NCBI GenBank assembly: GCA_050998755.1
Contig: JBPCPW010000014.1
Span: forward strand, 1 to 21,245
Origin: JAXDLW01 sp050998755
Lineage (GTDB): Bacteria > Chloroflexota > Dormibacteria > DASZGP01
Direction of reading: 5' to 3'
Length of the DNA stretch: 21,245 nt
A program made the translations under genes and the position numbers. Position 1 is the stretch's first letter; each line of letters opens with the position of its first letter. Below are positions 1 through 8,381 of the stretch, piece by piece. A model generated the notes under the pieces. It saw nothing but the letters and a program-made list of their open reading frames with translations, was not told where the DNA came from and ran no database searches.

Positions 1-128
1 CCCGCCAGCGGCTGCCAGACGACTTTTCCCCACAAGAGGGAGTTATGCAACCCCCTCCCCGGACCCCACCCCCATCTACTACTGCTGTGTGATGAGGGTT
101 ACGGGTGGACCGGGGGTTCATCCCCCCA
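1..128. other. Window edge downstream of serA, no gene seen
   Basis: I see no coding region here. On the minus strand, just past the serA stop, a GGGGG/CCCCC hairpin with loop ATGAA (112-126) could stop or protect the transcript, but no T-run follows. The rest is C-rich sequence without a recognisable element. Confidence 0.4.
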
Positions 129-1721
129 TTAGAGCTCGACGTACCTGATCTCGCTCATGCCGTCGATGCGTGCCAGTTCGTCGCGCACCGACTCCGGGAC
201 CTCGTCATCAACGGCGACGATCATCACCGCACGACCGCGCGGCGCATCACGGCCGAGTTGCAGCGCCGCGATGTTGATGTTGCTGCGTCCGAGGGCCATC
301 CCCACGCTGCCGATGATCCCCGGGCGGTCGTCATGGTAGGTGAGCAGGAAGCGCCCCGCCGGCGCGATGTCAATCCGGAAATCCCCCAGACGCACCAGCC
401 GGGGACCCTGCTGCAGCATCGTGCCCGCGGCCACGAACTCCGGGCCCGTGCCGGCGACGCGCAACGTCAGGAGGTCTGGGTATACCCCCTGCCCATCGCT
501 GCGCTTCTCAACCACCTCGATGCCCCGGGCCTGCGCCTGCAGGCGCGCGTTGACCACATTGATGCGGTCCTCGGTGAACGGGGTGAGGATGCCCTTGATG
601 ACCTCCGCGGTGAGGTACGACGGCTCATAACGCGAGAGCTGCCCGCTGAGCTCAAGCTCGACCCGTTGGGTGCCGCCGGCGCCGGCCTGGGCGTAGAGGC
701 TGCCCAGCTTTTCGGCCAGGCCAAGGTAGGGCTGCAGGGCCTGCATGTCCTCTGGCAATACGGTCGGGGCGTTCACCGCCCAGCGCGCCGGACCACCCGA
801 CAGCACAGAGATGATCTGCGCCACCACGTCAGCGGCCACACCCACCTGGGCCTCCTCAGTCGAGGCGCCGAGGTGGGGGGTGGAGACCACCAGGGGGTGG
901 GCCACGAGTGCCGAACCCGGCGCCGGAGGCTCCTCCTCGAACACATCAAACGCCGCCCCCGCCACCTGCCCTGACTCCAGAGCCTCGAGCACCGCGCTCT
1001 CCTCGTAGATGCCGCCGCGTGCAACATTGACCAGACGGACACCGTGCTTGCAGATCGCCAGCCGTTCGCGGTTGAACATGTGCTTGGTGGCGGCCACCAG
1101 CGGCACATGGACGGTGATCACGTCGGCCCGGCGGCACAGCTCGTCAAGCGTCGCCAGCTCGACGTTGATCAGTTCCGCTCGCTCTTCAGAGACAACCGGG
1201 TCGAATGCCACGACATCCATCTCCAACCCCTGTGCTCGCTTCGCGACCTCGGCGCCAATCGCGCCCAGACCCACCACGCCCAGGGTCTTGCCGCGGAGCT
1301 GAAAGCCCATGAACCGCTTGCGGTCCCACTTCCCCTCACGCATCGAGCCCGCCGCCTGAGGAATGTTCCGCGCCAGGGCCATCATCATTGCGACTGTATG
1401 CTCGGCGGCCGCGATGGTGTTCCCCGCCGGCGCGTTGACCACCAGGATCCCGGCCTGGGTGGCCGCCTGGACGTCGATGTTGTCCACGCCCACTCCGGCG
1501 CGCCCGATGATCCGCATCCGCGTCGCGGCCTGGATGTGGTCGTCCCTGACTTTCGTTTCGGAGCGAACCACCAGCGCCTCGTACTCGCCAATTCGTGCCA
1601 GGAGCTCCTCGGGCTTCTGGCCGGTGATCACGTCGACGTCGAACTGGCGGCGGAGCAGCTCGACGCCGTCCTCGGCGATGGGGTCTGCGACGAGTACCCG
1701 CGCCCGGGCCTGCTCCCCCAA
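129..1721 (-). CDS. serA: D-3-phosphoglycerate dehydrogenase
   Basis: This cytosolic enzyme oxidises 3-phosphoglycerate to 3-phosphohydroxypyruvate with NAD, the first committed step of serine synthesis. The 530-aa product has the long SerA layout: split substrate domain, NAD-binding domain with the Rossmann glycine motif VVGLGAIG (149-156), an intervening (ASB-type) domain, and a C-terminal ACT domain from about residue 455 (HDDRPGIIGSVG) that usually senses serine. Catalytic residues are R235 (NVARGG), E264 (FEEEPP) and H283 (TPHLGAS). The start is TTG at 1719-1721, supported by AGGAG 7 nt upstream; no ATG competes. The stop of the upstream aminotransferase is only 14 nt away, so the two form an operon. 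Feedback control by serine is inferred from the ACT domain. Confidence 0.96.
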   Translation of the reverse strand: MGEQARARVLVADPIAEDGVELLRRQFDVDVITGQKPEELLARIGEYEALVVRSETKVRDDHIQAATRMRIIGRAGVGVDNIDVQAATQAGILVVNAPAGNTIAAAEHTVAMMMALARNIPQAAGSMREGKWDRKRFMGFQLRGKTLGVVGLGAIGAEVAKRAQGLEMDVVAFDPVVSEERAELINVELATLDELCRRADVITVHVPLVAATKHMFNRERLAICKHGVRLVNVARGGIYEESAVLEALESGQVAGAAFDVFEEEPPAPGSALVAHPLVVSTPHLGASTEEAQVGVAADVVAQIISVLSGGPARWAVNAPTVLPEDMQALQPYLGLAEKLGSLYAQAGAGGTQRVELELSGQLSRYEPSYLTAEVIKGILTPFTEDRINVVNARLQAQARGIEVVEKRSDGQGVYPDLLTLRVAGTGPEFVAAGTMLQQGPRLVRLGDFRIDIAPAGRFLLTYHDDRPGIIGSVGMALGRSNINIAALQLGRDAPRGRAVMIVAVDDEVPESVRDELARIDGMSEIRYVEL

Positions 1722-1735
1722 GCTGGAGCTCCTGG

Positions 1736-2902
1736 CTAGGCCGGGGGGGCGGTGGCCGCCGGGTGACCCAGGGAGTCCTGATAGACGTCGACGGCACCCA
1801 CCGGCGCGTCTATGTAGCCGATCTCCACCAGGGCCTGCTCCAGCCGGCTGATGATCTGCCGCCCGTCATCCTCACTGATGTCGCCGAGGTGACCGATCCG
1901 GAAGATCTGCCCTGCCAGCTTGCCCTGTCCACCGGCCAGCTCCAGTTGGTACTTGTCGCGCAAGGTGCTGATCAGCGCCTTGTTCAGGGCCTCATCGCCC
2001 CTCGGGGCCCTGACCGCCGTCACGGTGTTCGAGTAATAACGCGGGTCGGCGAAAAGATCGAGCTCCAGGGCCTGGATCGACTTGCGCACGCCACCGGCGA
2101 CCCGGGAGTGCCGCGCGAATACCTCTTCGAGCCCCTCCTCGCGCAACATCCGCAGCGACTCGCGCAGACCGAAAATGATCGACACCGGGGGGGTGGTGAA
2201 GGTCTGGCCCTTGAGCTCGGACTCCAGTTCCTTGTTGATGTCGAAATAGAAGCGTGGGCACCGCGCGGTCTTCGCGTGCTCCAGGGCGGCGGGGCTGGCC
2301 GCGACAAACGACAGGCCTGGCGGCAGCATCCAGCCCTTCTGCGAGCCACTCAGGACGATATCGAGGCCCAGCTCGTCAGTGGGCAGGTTGATCGACGAGA
2401 CCGAGCTCACCCCATCGACCACAACGATCCGGCCGCGCTCCTTGGCCACCGCGGCAATGGGCGCCAGGTCGTTGCAGACGCCGGTCGAGGTCTCGTTGTG
2501 CTGGATGAACAGGACCCGGGCTTCTGGGTTCTGATCCAGGACCCGAGCGACGTCTTCGGCCTGGGCGCCCTTGCCCCAGTCGTACTCCACCTTGACCACG
2601 TCCACCCCGTAGGCCTGGCCGATCTTGATGAACCTGTCGCCAAAGGAGCCGATCGAGACGAAGACGGCCTTCTCGCCGGGGCTGCACATGTTGGCGACGG
2701 CCGCCTCCAGCCCGCCGGTGCCCGATGACGGGAACATGACGACCTCGTGCTGGGTCTGGAAGGCCCACTGGAGGCCCTCGCGGCACTCCCTGATCAGCGA
2801 GGCGAACGCCGGTCCGCGGTGGTTGATCATGGGCACGGCCATGGCATCGATCACCCGCCGAGGCACAGGGGTGGGGCCGGGCACGCGCAGCTGGAAACTC
2901 AT
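1736..2902 (-). CDS. Class V aminotransferase (serine-pyruvate/alanine-glyoxylate type), probable phosphoserine aminotransferase
   Basis: A 388-aa fold-type I PLP enzyme of the AGT/PucG-like class V family. Visible motifs are the N-terminal PGPTPVP, the cofactor-binding SSGTGGLEA (59-67), the PLP aspartate D163 in VVDGVSS, and the Schiff-base lysine K189 in SGSQKGW. It is about the usual length for the family and clearly not a classical SerC. It lies 14 nt upstream of serA on the same strand, so the likely role is conversion of 3-phosphohydroxypyruvate to phosphoserine with glutamate; alanine-glyoxylate or serine-pyruvate transamination remains possible. The ATG at 2900-2902 has no Shine-Dalgarno, but a TAGAAT hexamer ends 9 nt before it, consistent with leaderless expression. 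Confidence 0.92.
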   Translation of the reverse strand: MSFQLRVPGPTPVPRRVIDAMAVPMINHRGPAFASLIRECREGLQWAFQTQHEVVMFPSSGTGGLEAAVANMCSPGEKAVFVSIGSFGDRFIKIGQAYGVDVVKVEYDWGKGAQAEDVARVLDQNPEARVLFIQHNETSTGVCNDLAPIAAVAKERGRIVVVDGVSSVSSINLPTDELGLDIVLSGSQKGWMLPPGLSFVAASPAALEHAKTARCPRFYFDINKELESELKGQTFTTPPVSIIFGLRESLRMLREEGLEEVFARHSRVAGGVRKSIQALELDLFADPRYYSNTVTAVRAPRGDEALNKALISTLRDKYQLELAGGQGKLAGQIFRIGHLGDISEDDGRQIISRLEQALVEIGYIDAPVGAVDVYQDSLGHPAATAPPA

Positions 2903-2911
2903 GACGGGGCG

Positions 2912-2917
2912 ATTCTA
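2912..2917 (-). promoter_or_regulatory. Candidate -10 box (TAGAAT) for the aminotransferase-serA operon
   Basis: On the minus strand TAGAAT is followed by 9 nt and then the ATG. A start site about 7-9 nt downstream would fall at or next to the start codon, giving a leaderless mRNA. A TGGACA lies 20 nt upstream, which is long for a -35 spacing. The rest of the 104-nt gap to the next gene shows no clear terminator. Confidence 0.45.
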
Positions 2918-3006
2918 CCGGGGCGCCAGGGCCCGGCTGTCCAGGGGAGAGTCGCTTACGAAGTAGTGCGTATCTTCTGTGTTTTTCGGCCCACGGGTTC
3001 AGCCGC

Positions 3007-4014
3007 CTACTCGGCAGGATCGACGAGTACCCAGCCTCCTGAGTAGGGAACGCCATTCAGCACGACGCGGCTCACGCCCACCTTATGGAAGCAGTAGCGC
3101 TGCTGCGAACCTGCCGCCAGGGTGGGGGCTTGGGGCGGGGCGTTCAGCCGGTAAGGGTGGGCGTCACGGTTGTCCAGGAGCACGCAACCGCCAACCGGTA
3201 CGCGCATCCAATCCGGCTGGAAAACGCCGTCGTGCACCACGGAGGCTGGTCGCGGGGTCAGCGCGCTGGCGGGCGCCAGGTAGGACGCCAGGGTCCAGGG
3301 GTGATTGGCGACGATGAGGACCAGCGCTGTGGCCGCCAGGCCCCACCACGCGGGAATCGGGCTGTCCCGAATATCGCGCCAGCGCCCGGCACGCTCCACG
3401 ACCAGGCCCAGCGCGGCGCCGAAGAAGAGATGCGCGCCGTAGGCGATGGCGATCACGTCGAGCTTGCCCCGCAGTCCGTAGACGTCGGCATAGGGGGTGA
3501 CGATGGTGGTGGTCTCGAGGGCCAGCGCGAAGGGGATGGCCCACAACCATTTGCGCCCCAGCGCGATCATGCCGAACGCAATGCCGAACCCGATCCCGTT
3601 CATGAAGTTGTACGACCAGCCCAGCAGCTCGGTGAACGGGCTCGACGTCGAGGCGCCGGTCATCAGGATCCCGTAGGTGTCGATCGGTGCGAAGAGGCGA
3701 TAGCCCTCGGCTAGGAAGGGCAGGCGGACGATGTCGTAGGCGATGGTGGCCAGCAGCCCCCCGGTGGCACCCGCCGAGATGGCCACCAGCAGGGTCGGGT
3801 ACCTCCCCGTGCGCAGCAGGGCGACCGCGGTCGCGGCGATAAGCACGAACCCAGGCATTGTGGTCAACCAGAACCAGCCGGCGAAAGAACCGAGTCTGAA
3901 TACCCACCCCAGGAGGGGGGCAACCGACCCGAGCCCGACCGCGCATATCGCACCTGACAGGAGCCGCTGTCCGGCCGGCCCGGAAACCAGCGGCGGCCGG
4001 TGCGGGGGCGTCAC
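3007..4014 (-). CDS. Polytopic membrane protein with C-terminal cupredoxin-like domain
   Basis: About 335 aa, function not recognised. Roughly seven hydrophobic segments are visible (about 19-41, 47-68, 75-96, 137-152, 156-173, 187-206, 221-239). A C-terminal domain of about 75 residues (257-332) has the cupredoxin cadence: GVFQPDWMRVPVG, then a DNRDAHPY strand, a G..Q.YCF segment and a final GGWVLV strand. The usual copper-ligand C-x-x-H..M segment is replaced by VVLNGVPYSG, so copper binding is doubtful; C277 and C308 could form a disulfide. I chose GTG at 4012-4014 because it overlaps the upstream TGA as GTGA, implying coupling. An in-frame GTG at 4096-4098 would add 28 Pro/Arg-rich residues inside the neighbour and has no visible ribosome site. 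Confidence 0.75.
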   Translation of the reverse strand: MTPPHRPPLVSGPAGQRLLSGAICAVGLGSVAPLLGWVFRLGSFAGWFWLTTMPGFVLIAATAVALLRTGRYPTLLVAISAGATGGLLATIAYDIVRLPFLAEGYRLFAPIDTYGILMTGASTSSPFTELLGWSYNFMNGIGFGIAFGMIALGRKWLWAIPFALALETTTIVTPYADVYGLRGKLDVIAIAYGAHLFFGAALGLVVERAGRWRDIRDSPIPAWWGLAATALVLIVANHPWTLASYLAPASALTPRPASVVHDGVFQPDWMRVPVGGCVLLDNRDAHPYRLNAPPQAPTLAAGSQQRYCFHKVGVSRVVLNGVPYSGGWVLVDPAE

Positions 4015-4781
4015 GGCGGCAGGCTGATCGGTCCCAGCGCGCGCTGGGCGGGTGTCATCTCGGGGGCGCTGACCTGTCCGAACTGGATTCGCTGCCACCC
4101 ATGTGCGCCGTCGACCTTGGTATAGGGGCAGCCACGCGCCCCCTGGCGCACGCGCAGCGTCGCATCCTCCGGGGCGATCCAGCGCAGCTGCTTGGACTCC
4201 AGCCAGGGACGGAGGTCGAAGTCCAGCTCCTCCAGGTCCTCGGCGTTGCGCTCCCAGCCCCAGCCGCCGTCCGGCGCCCGGTACCAGTGCCGGTCGGCGC
4301 CCCAGTCATTGAAGTGAACAAACCCGGTGGGCATCGGCTTGGCGAAGTAGATGACGGGGTAGCCGTCATGGGGTCCAACCTTGACGTGCGAAATCACCGC
4401 CGTGACGCCCGGCAGTTCCAGCAGGCGGGGCACCACGAACGGCGCGCCTGGCCCGGGTTTGACCAGGAACTCGGTGCTGGCAGCCGGACCCGCCAGGTGG
4501 AGGGCGCCGGTGACCGCCAGGACGCTCTCCGGCACTGGCTCTATCGACGGCCGGGCGGGGTCCACGTAATCCCAGAACGGGCCATCGATGTCGAACGAGT
4601 CGAAGGCCCGGGACGCTACCTCGCCCGTCGTGGGGTCGCGCGACAGCTCCAGCCTCGGCAGCGCCGCGATGTACGCGTCTCGAGCCGCCAGGCCGCCAGC
4701 CGGGTCGCCCGCGGCGCGCGCCTCCCCCAACCGCTTGAGCAGGGCGGTCCGGGACTTCGCGGTTAGGGGCGTCGGGCTCAT
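4011..4781 (-). CDS. Unknown 256-aa protein in the membrane cassette
   Basis: I do not recognise this protein. It has no signal peptide or membrane segment, so it is probably cytosolic. The centre is rich in Trp, Tyr, Phe and Asp (for example FVHFNDWGADRHWYR and GGWGWERN), and there is a CPYTKVDGAHGW segment near the C-terminus. The ATG at 4779-4781 is preceded by GGAGG with a 7-nt spacer. It starts 13 nt after the stop of the 847-aa gene and ends in a 4-nt GTGA overlap with the next gene, so the three are one translation unit. Its position just after a toxin-like gene makes an immunity or partner role conceivable, but that is inference from context alone. Confidence 0.8.
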   Translation of the reverse strand: MSPTPLTAKSRTALLKRLGEARAAGDPAGGLAARDAYIAALPRLELSRDPTTGEVASRAFDSFDIDGPFWDYVDPARPSIEPVPESVLAVTGALHLAGPAASTEFLVKPGPGAPFVVPRLLELPGVTAVISHVKVGPHDGYPVIYFAKPMPTGFVHFNDWGADRHWYRAPDGGWGWERNAEDLEELDFDLRPWLESKQLRWIAPEDATLRVRQGARGCPYTKVDGAHGWQRIQFGQVSAPEMTPAQRALGPISLPP

Positions 4782-4794
4782 GCCGGGGCCTCCA

Positions 4795-7338
4795 TCAATG
4801 GTGGGGCGGGGTCACCGCCGGTCCGAGGGTGGTGGTGATCGAGTCGTTCGTCAGCTTGATCACGTTCTGCGCGTTCGGGTTGTTGGCGGAGTGGTCCCAG
4901 AGGACCTGGCTGCGCACGTCCTGGAGCTTGGCGCTGTCGGGGTTCCAGTTGGGGGTGTCGGCATGGTGTGCGATACCCGGCTCGGCCTGCGCGAACTTCG
5001 GATACATGTCCTGGGAGGTGCCGGCTCCCTTGTAGGTGAACATGTCCACGTCGCCGGCGATCGGAACCTTGGTGCCGTCGGCGGTGATGGCGTATACGAC
5101 GTTGTCCCCGAAGGGCTTACCGTTGATCTCGCCGCCCCCCTTCCAGTCGATCCTGACGTGCTGGACCTGGCCGTTGATGTTCATGTCCACGCCGTCGATG
5201 GCCATCTTCTGCATGGCCGCAGCCTGGTCGTGGAACTCGGACAGCTTCTGAGCGTAGCGGGCGTTGACGTCGGGCTCGATCTTCGCCCACTCAGACGAGC
5301 TCATTCCTGGCGGTTTGGCGGGCACCTCCGGTGCGCCATAGGTGACCAGGCCGTTGTCGTTGGGTCCCCCCAGGCCGATGTACTGATCCAGCTCGTTGCC
5401 GCTCTTGGCCTTGATCTCCACCGGCTTGCCTGATGCGCCCGAATCGCGCCATGCAATGGACTGCTCTGAACCCGGCTTGAGATGGAGCTCCTCACCGGGG
5501 CCGAGCGCTGCCTGGAGCGCCTTGACCTTCTCGGGGTCCACGCCAATCCGCGCCATGTCCTCGGCGGTCAGCACCTGCCCCTCGGGGCCGTAGAGGATGT
5601 CGGCCTTGCCCAATCCCCGGGCCGCGTTGGCCTCCTCCAGCGCCTTTGCCGCCTTGGCATCCTGGACGGCGGTCTTGAACGCGCTTAGCTTCTCCAGCGC
5701 CGCGTCCGGGCCCTTGGCCATCAGCGCCTGGAACTCGGCGTTGCCGGCCAGCTCGCCGATCATCCGCGAGGCCTTTTCGTTGTCGCCGGCCGCGACCGCG
5801 GCATTGAACTCGTTCATCTTGCCCTGGATCTCGTTATAGGAGCCCTGAGTCATGTTGACCAGCTCGCCGCCCACCTGGCGCCAGCCGTCGAGTCCCTGCT
5901 TGGACCAGAAGTCGAAGCTGGTCTGGAGCGCCTCCTTGGTCGGCTGCGCCAGCTGCGAGACATCGCCCCACTGATTGGGGTGGGTCCAGAAGTCCGCGGC
6001 CACCCCGAGCGGCTGGATGATCTGTTTGTTGGTCTGGTCGATGAAGGTGTTGACCATGCTCTGGTCCATGGCCCAGAGGCGGTTGCGCATGTCGCCGGAG
6101 GCGAAGTCCTGGCCCAGCGAGTTGAAAAAGCCCGAGTAGTCGAAGTTGGTGAACTCGCCCTTGACGGCGTTGAACTGGCCGACCAGGCCATCCAGGAAGG
6201 CCTGGCCCGTAGTCGGGCCGTCGGCATGGTGGAAACCGGTCTGCTGCCACCAGTCGTCGAACCCGGTGTCGCTGCCGTTGGCCCTGATGTATGCCTTGAG
6301 GTACCGGGCCTTGAGCTGCTCCTCGGTGGGCTGCGTGGTTACCCCGTTGGACAGGCCGGGACCGAGCAGGCCGCCGGCGGCGCCGGCCAGTGCCGCAGGC
6401 TGGCTCCCGGTGATCACCCCGAATCCCCCGCCGTTGAGCCAGGCACGCAGGTCACCGCCATTTTCGCGCCAGCCGCCATCGGCGGCTAGAGCGTGGATCT
6501 CGCGGCTCAGGAACAGCAGGGCGACGCCGCCGAGAGCCAGCAGCCAGAGGGTGAGGGCGGGCTTGGGCTTGCCCGGCCTGGTGAGCACGAACGCTGCCAC
6601 CCCGGCGGCAAGCGCAGCCAACAGCTTGAGGCTCGGGTCGGGGATGATGTACGCGGCCGCAAACCCGACGACCGCCCCGAACATCGCCACCCCGAAGGTC
6701 CCTTCGCGGGGTGGCATCTTGCGCCCCGGCGCGACGAAACCCACGATGGCCCGCCATGCTTTCATGAGGAGCCCGGTGATCACACCGCGCAGCACTCGAC
6801 CCATGAGCACCAGGAAGCCCCCCGCGAAGACCAGGCTCACGGTCGGCGCCAGCGTGGCGGCGACCAGCATCGAGCCCGCGACGCCCCACAGGATGTGTCC
6901 CAGCGCCGCGTTACCGTCGTTGCGCAGGAGTCGCGATAGGGAGCCCGGGAACCCGCGGACGTCGGCCCAGAAGCGCTTCCCGCCCACCTGCATGCGGTAG
7001 GCGATCAGCCCGAAGATGATGGCCATCAGAAGGCCCCAGAAGATGCTGCCGGTGACCTGGTTGGCCGACCCGATCGCGGGCGCACCGTCGGGGACCTTGC
7101 CGATGCCGTCGTAGTAGACGGCGACCAGCACGACGTTGCCCAGCCAGGACAGCAGCGCCGCCAGGACCATGAAGAGAAGGGTGAACTTCAGGTCCTTTTT
7201 GACCCATTCGACCACCGCCTCGCCCAGTGCCCTGGCGCGGCCGCCCGCGGTCACCTCGACCACCGAAGGCATCTCGACAGGGGGAGAGACGGCCGGGTCG
7301 CGAGGGGGACTGGGTGTGTCCGTGGGCGGATCGCTCAT
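4795..7338 (-). CDS. Large membrane protein with a C-terminal nucleotidyl-cyclase-toxin-like domain
   Basis: 847 aa. Residues 1-30 are Pro-rich. About six or seven hydrophobic segments follow (near 52-76, 97-115, 148-167, 168-192, 213-233, 237-253, 261-279). Residues 340-580 are largely helical with many aromatic residues, and 580-847 is a soluble mixed domain. By eye the last domain matches the order of catalytic elements in edema factor/CyaA/ExoY class II cyclases: K638-x6-K645-S (KPVEIKAKS), D763-x-D765 in PIAGDVDMF (edema factor has PLTADYDLF), then H816 with N822 six residues later. The histidine between the two lysines is a lysine here, and the spacing from DxD to His is shorter than in edema factor. 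So a nucleotidyl-cyclase or nucleotide-binding effector is plausible but unproven. Start is ATG at 7336-7338, 34 nt after the VOC gene; its ribosome site is weak. Confidence 0.85.
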   Translation of the reverse strand: MSDPPTDTPSPPRDPAVSPPVEMPSVVEVTAGGRARALGEAVVEWVKKDLKFTLLFMVLAALLSWLGNVVLVAVYYDGIGKVPDGAPAIGSANQVTGSIFWGLLMAIIFGLIAYRMQVGGKRFWADVRGFPGSLSRLLRNDGNAALGHILWGVAGSMLVAATLAPTVSLVFAGGFLVLMGRVLRGVITGLLMKAWRAIVGFVAPGRKMPPREGTFGVAMFGAVVGFAAAYIIPDPSLKLLAALAAGVAAFVLTRPGKPKPALTLWLLALGGVALLFLSREIHALAADGGWRENGGDLRAWLNGGGFGVITGSQPAALAGAAGGLLGPGLSNGVTTQPTEEQLKARYLKAYIRANGSDTGFDDWWQQTGFHHADGPTTGQAFLDGLVGQFNAVKGEFTNFDYSGFFNSLGQDFASGDMRNRLWAMDQSMVNTFIDQTNKQIIQPLGVAADFWTHPNQWGDVSQLAQPTKEALQTSFDFWSKQGLDGWRQVGGELVNMTQGSYNEIQGKMNEFNAAVAAGDNEKASRMIGELAGNAEFQALMAKGPDAALEKLSAFKTAVQDAKAAKALEEANAARGLGKADILYGPEGQVLTAEDMARIGVDPEKVKALQAALGPGEELHLKPGSEQSIAWRDSGASGKPVEIKAKSGNELDQYIGLGGPNDNGLVTYGAPEVPAKPPGMSSSEWAKIEPDVNARYAQKLSEFHDQAAAMQKMAIDGVDMNINGQVQHVRIDWKGGGEINGKPFGDNVVYAITADGTKVPIAGDVDMFTYKGAGTSQDMYPKFAQAEPGIAHHADTPNWNPDSAKLQDVRSQVLWDHSANNPNAQNVIKLTNDSITTTLGPAVTPPHH

Positions 7339-7372
7339 CTAGTCGGACCTACCGTAGCGCACCAGGGGGAGA

Positions 7373-8113
7373 TTAGCCTGGCCAGGTCTCCGCCGAGGCG
7401 AGCCGCCTGACGACAGCCGGACCCTCGAACAGCCGGTGCTCCCCCGGGTTCGCGTCCGGGGAGTCCTGCCGGTAGCGGAACACCAGTGTCCGGACCGTGG
7501 GCCGCGAATCACCTGCCGGACGTACCAGCATCGTTCCCCCGCCGGGCCAGGAGTAGGCAATGCCGTCGCCCACCTGCGCAGGCGCACCGCCGAGGACATC
7601 GCCGAAGATCGTGGCCGCAACCTTCATGTCGGAGGCCAGCTCGGCCCCCAGGAACTCGGCGCGCACGGCGCCGTCTGGCTCCGGGTCCGGCTCGTGCTCG
7701 GACTTCCACGTGCCGCCCTGCTGAGCCAGCTGGACCACGGTGCCCAGGCCCAGGGAGGGGTGCAAAAAGGCCTCCCGCCACTGCTCGTTGCTGAGGTCCA
7801 CCTTGACCGGCTCGATCCCGTGCTCGCGGAGTCGGGCGAGGGACGCTTCGATGTCCTCCACCTTGAAGGTGGCGTGGTGCGGTCCGGCCCCCGTGCGCTG
7901 GAGGAAGCGCTCGAGGAAATCATCCGCCGGGTTCTCCACCGGCTCCAGCACCTCAAGCCGGATCCCCCCGGCAAAGGCCAGTTGCAGGCCGGCCCAGCTG
8001 GGGATGCTGAACCGGGCGATCTCGCGGCCGCCCAGAGAGCGGGTGAAGTCGGCCGCGACCTCGTCCCTCGACCACGCGGCAATGGCCACGTGGTCGAGGT
8101 CGGCGCGGCTCAA
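7373..8113 (-). CDS. VOC (glyoxalase-fold) family protein
   Basis: 246 aa. The first half (about 5-132) is a vicinal-oxygen-chelate domain resembling methylmalonyl-CoA epimerase: LDHVAIA with H8, IRLEVLEP with E54, GPHHATFKV with H79/H80, and FLHPSLGLGTVVQL. The usual last metal ligand, Glu, is Gln here (Q128), so activity or metal choice may differ. Residues 150-240 look like a second, diverged VOC repeat. The substrate cannot be read from the sequence. The start is TTG at 8111-8113, 13 nt after the rpsR stop, without a clear ribosome site; the next in-frame GTG would remove H8 and is less likely. It appears to ride on the ribosomal operon. Confidence 0.82.
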   Translation of the reverse strand: MSRADLDHVAIAAWSRDEVAADFTRSLGGREIARFSIPSWAGLQLAFAGGIRLEVLEPVENPADDFLERFLQRTGAGPHHATFKVEDIEASLARLREHGIEPVKVDLSNEQWREAFLHPSLGLGTVVQLAQQGGTWKSEHEPDPEPDGAVRAEFLGAELASDMKVAATIFGDVLGGAPAQVGDGIAYSWPGGGTMLVRPAGDSRPTVRTLVFRYRQDSPDANPGEHRLFEGPAVVRRLASAETWPG

Positions 8114-8126
8114 ATCGGAGGTCGGC

Positions 8127-8381
8127 TCAGGCCGTATAGGGCAGGAGCGCGATATGCCGGGCGCGCTTCAGCGCCACCGTCAGGCGGCGCTGGTGGCGAG
8201 CACATGTCCCGGTGACACGCCGAGGCAGGATCTTGCCGCGCTCACTGACGTACCGGCGCAGGCGCGACACCTCCTTGTAGTCGATCTCCTCGATCTTCTC
8301 GACACAGAAGTTGCAGACCTTCTTGTGCGGCCGCCGACCGCCGCCGCCACCGCCGCTCGTGCTGCGTTCGCCGTCAGCCAT
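8127..8381 (-). CDS. rpsR: 30S ribosomal protein S18
   Basis: 84 aa, normal length for bS18. The core from KKVCNFC to LLPYT is diagnostic, including the IDYK, RGKILPRRVTG and HQRRL segments. It binds the 30S platform with S6. C23-x2-C26 and C60-x2-H63 form a possible zinc-ribbon set, as in the cysteine-containing S18 form. A Gly-rich stretch follows the first residues. The ATG shares its A with the ssb stop (TGATG), so translation is coupled to ssb. Confidence 0.97.
   Translation of the reverse strand: MADGERSTSGGGGGGRRPHKKVCNFCVEKIEEIDYKEVSRLRRYVSERGKILPRRVTGTCARHQRRLTVALKRARHIALLPYTA

Noticed and set aside
105..974. Long plus-strand open frame opposite serA
   Set aside because: It mirrors the GC-rich antisense of serA, has no protein-like motifs and no ribosome site.
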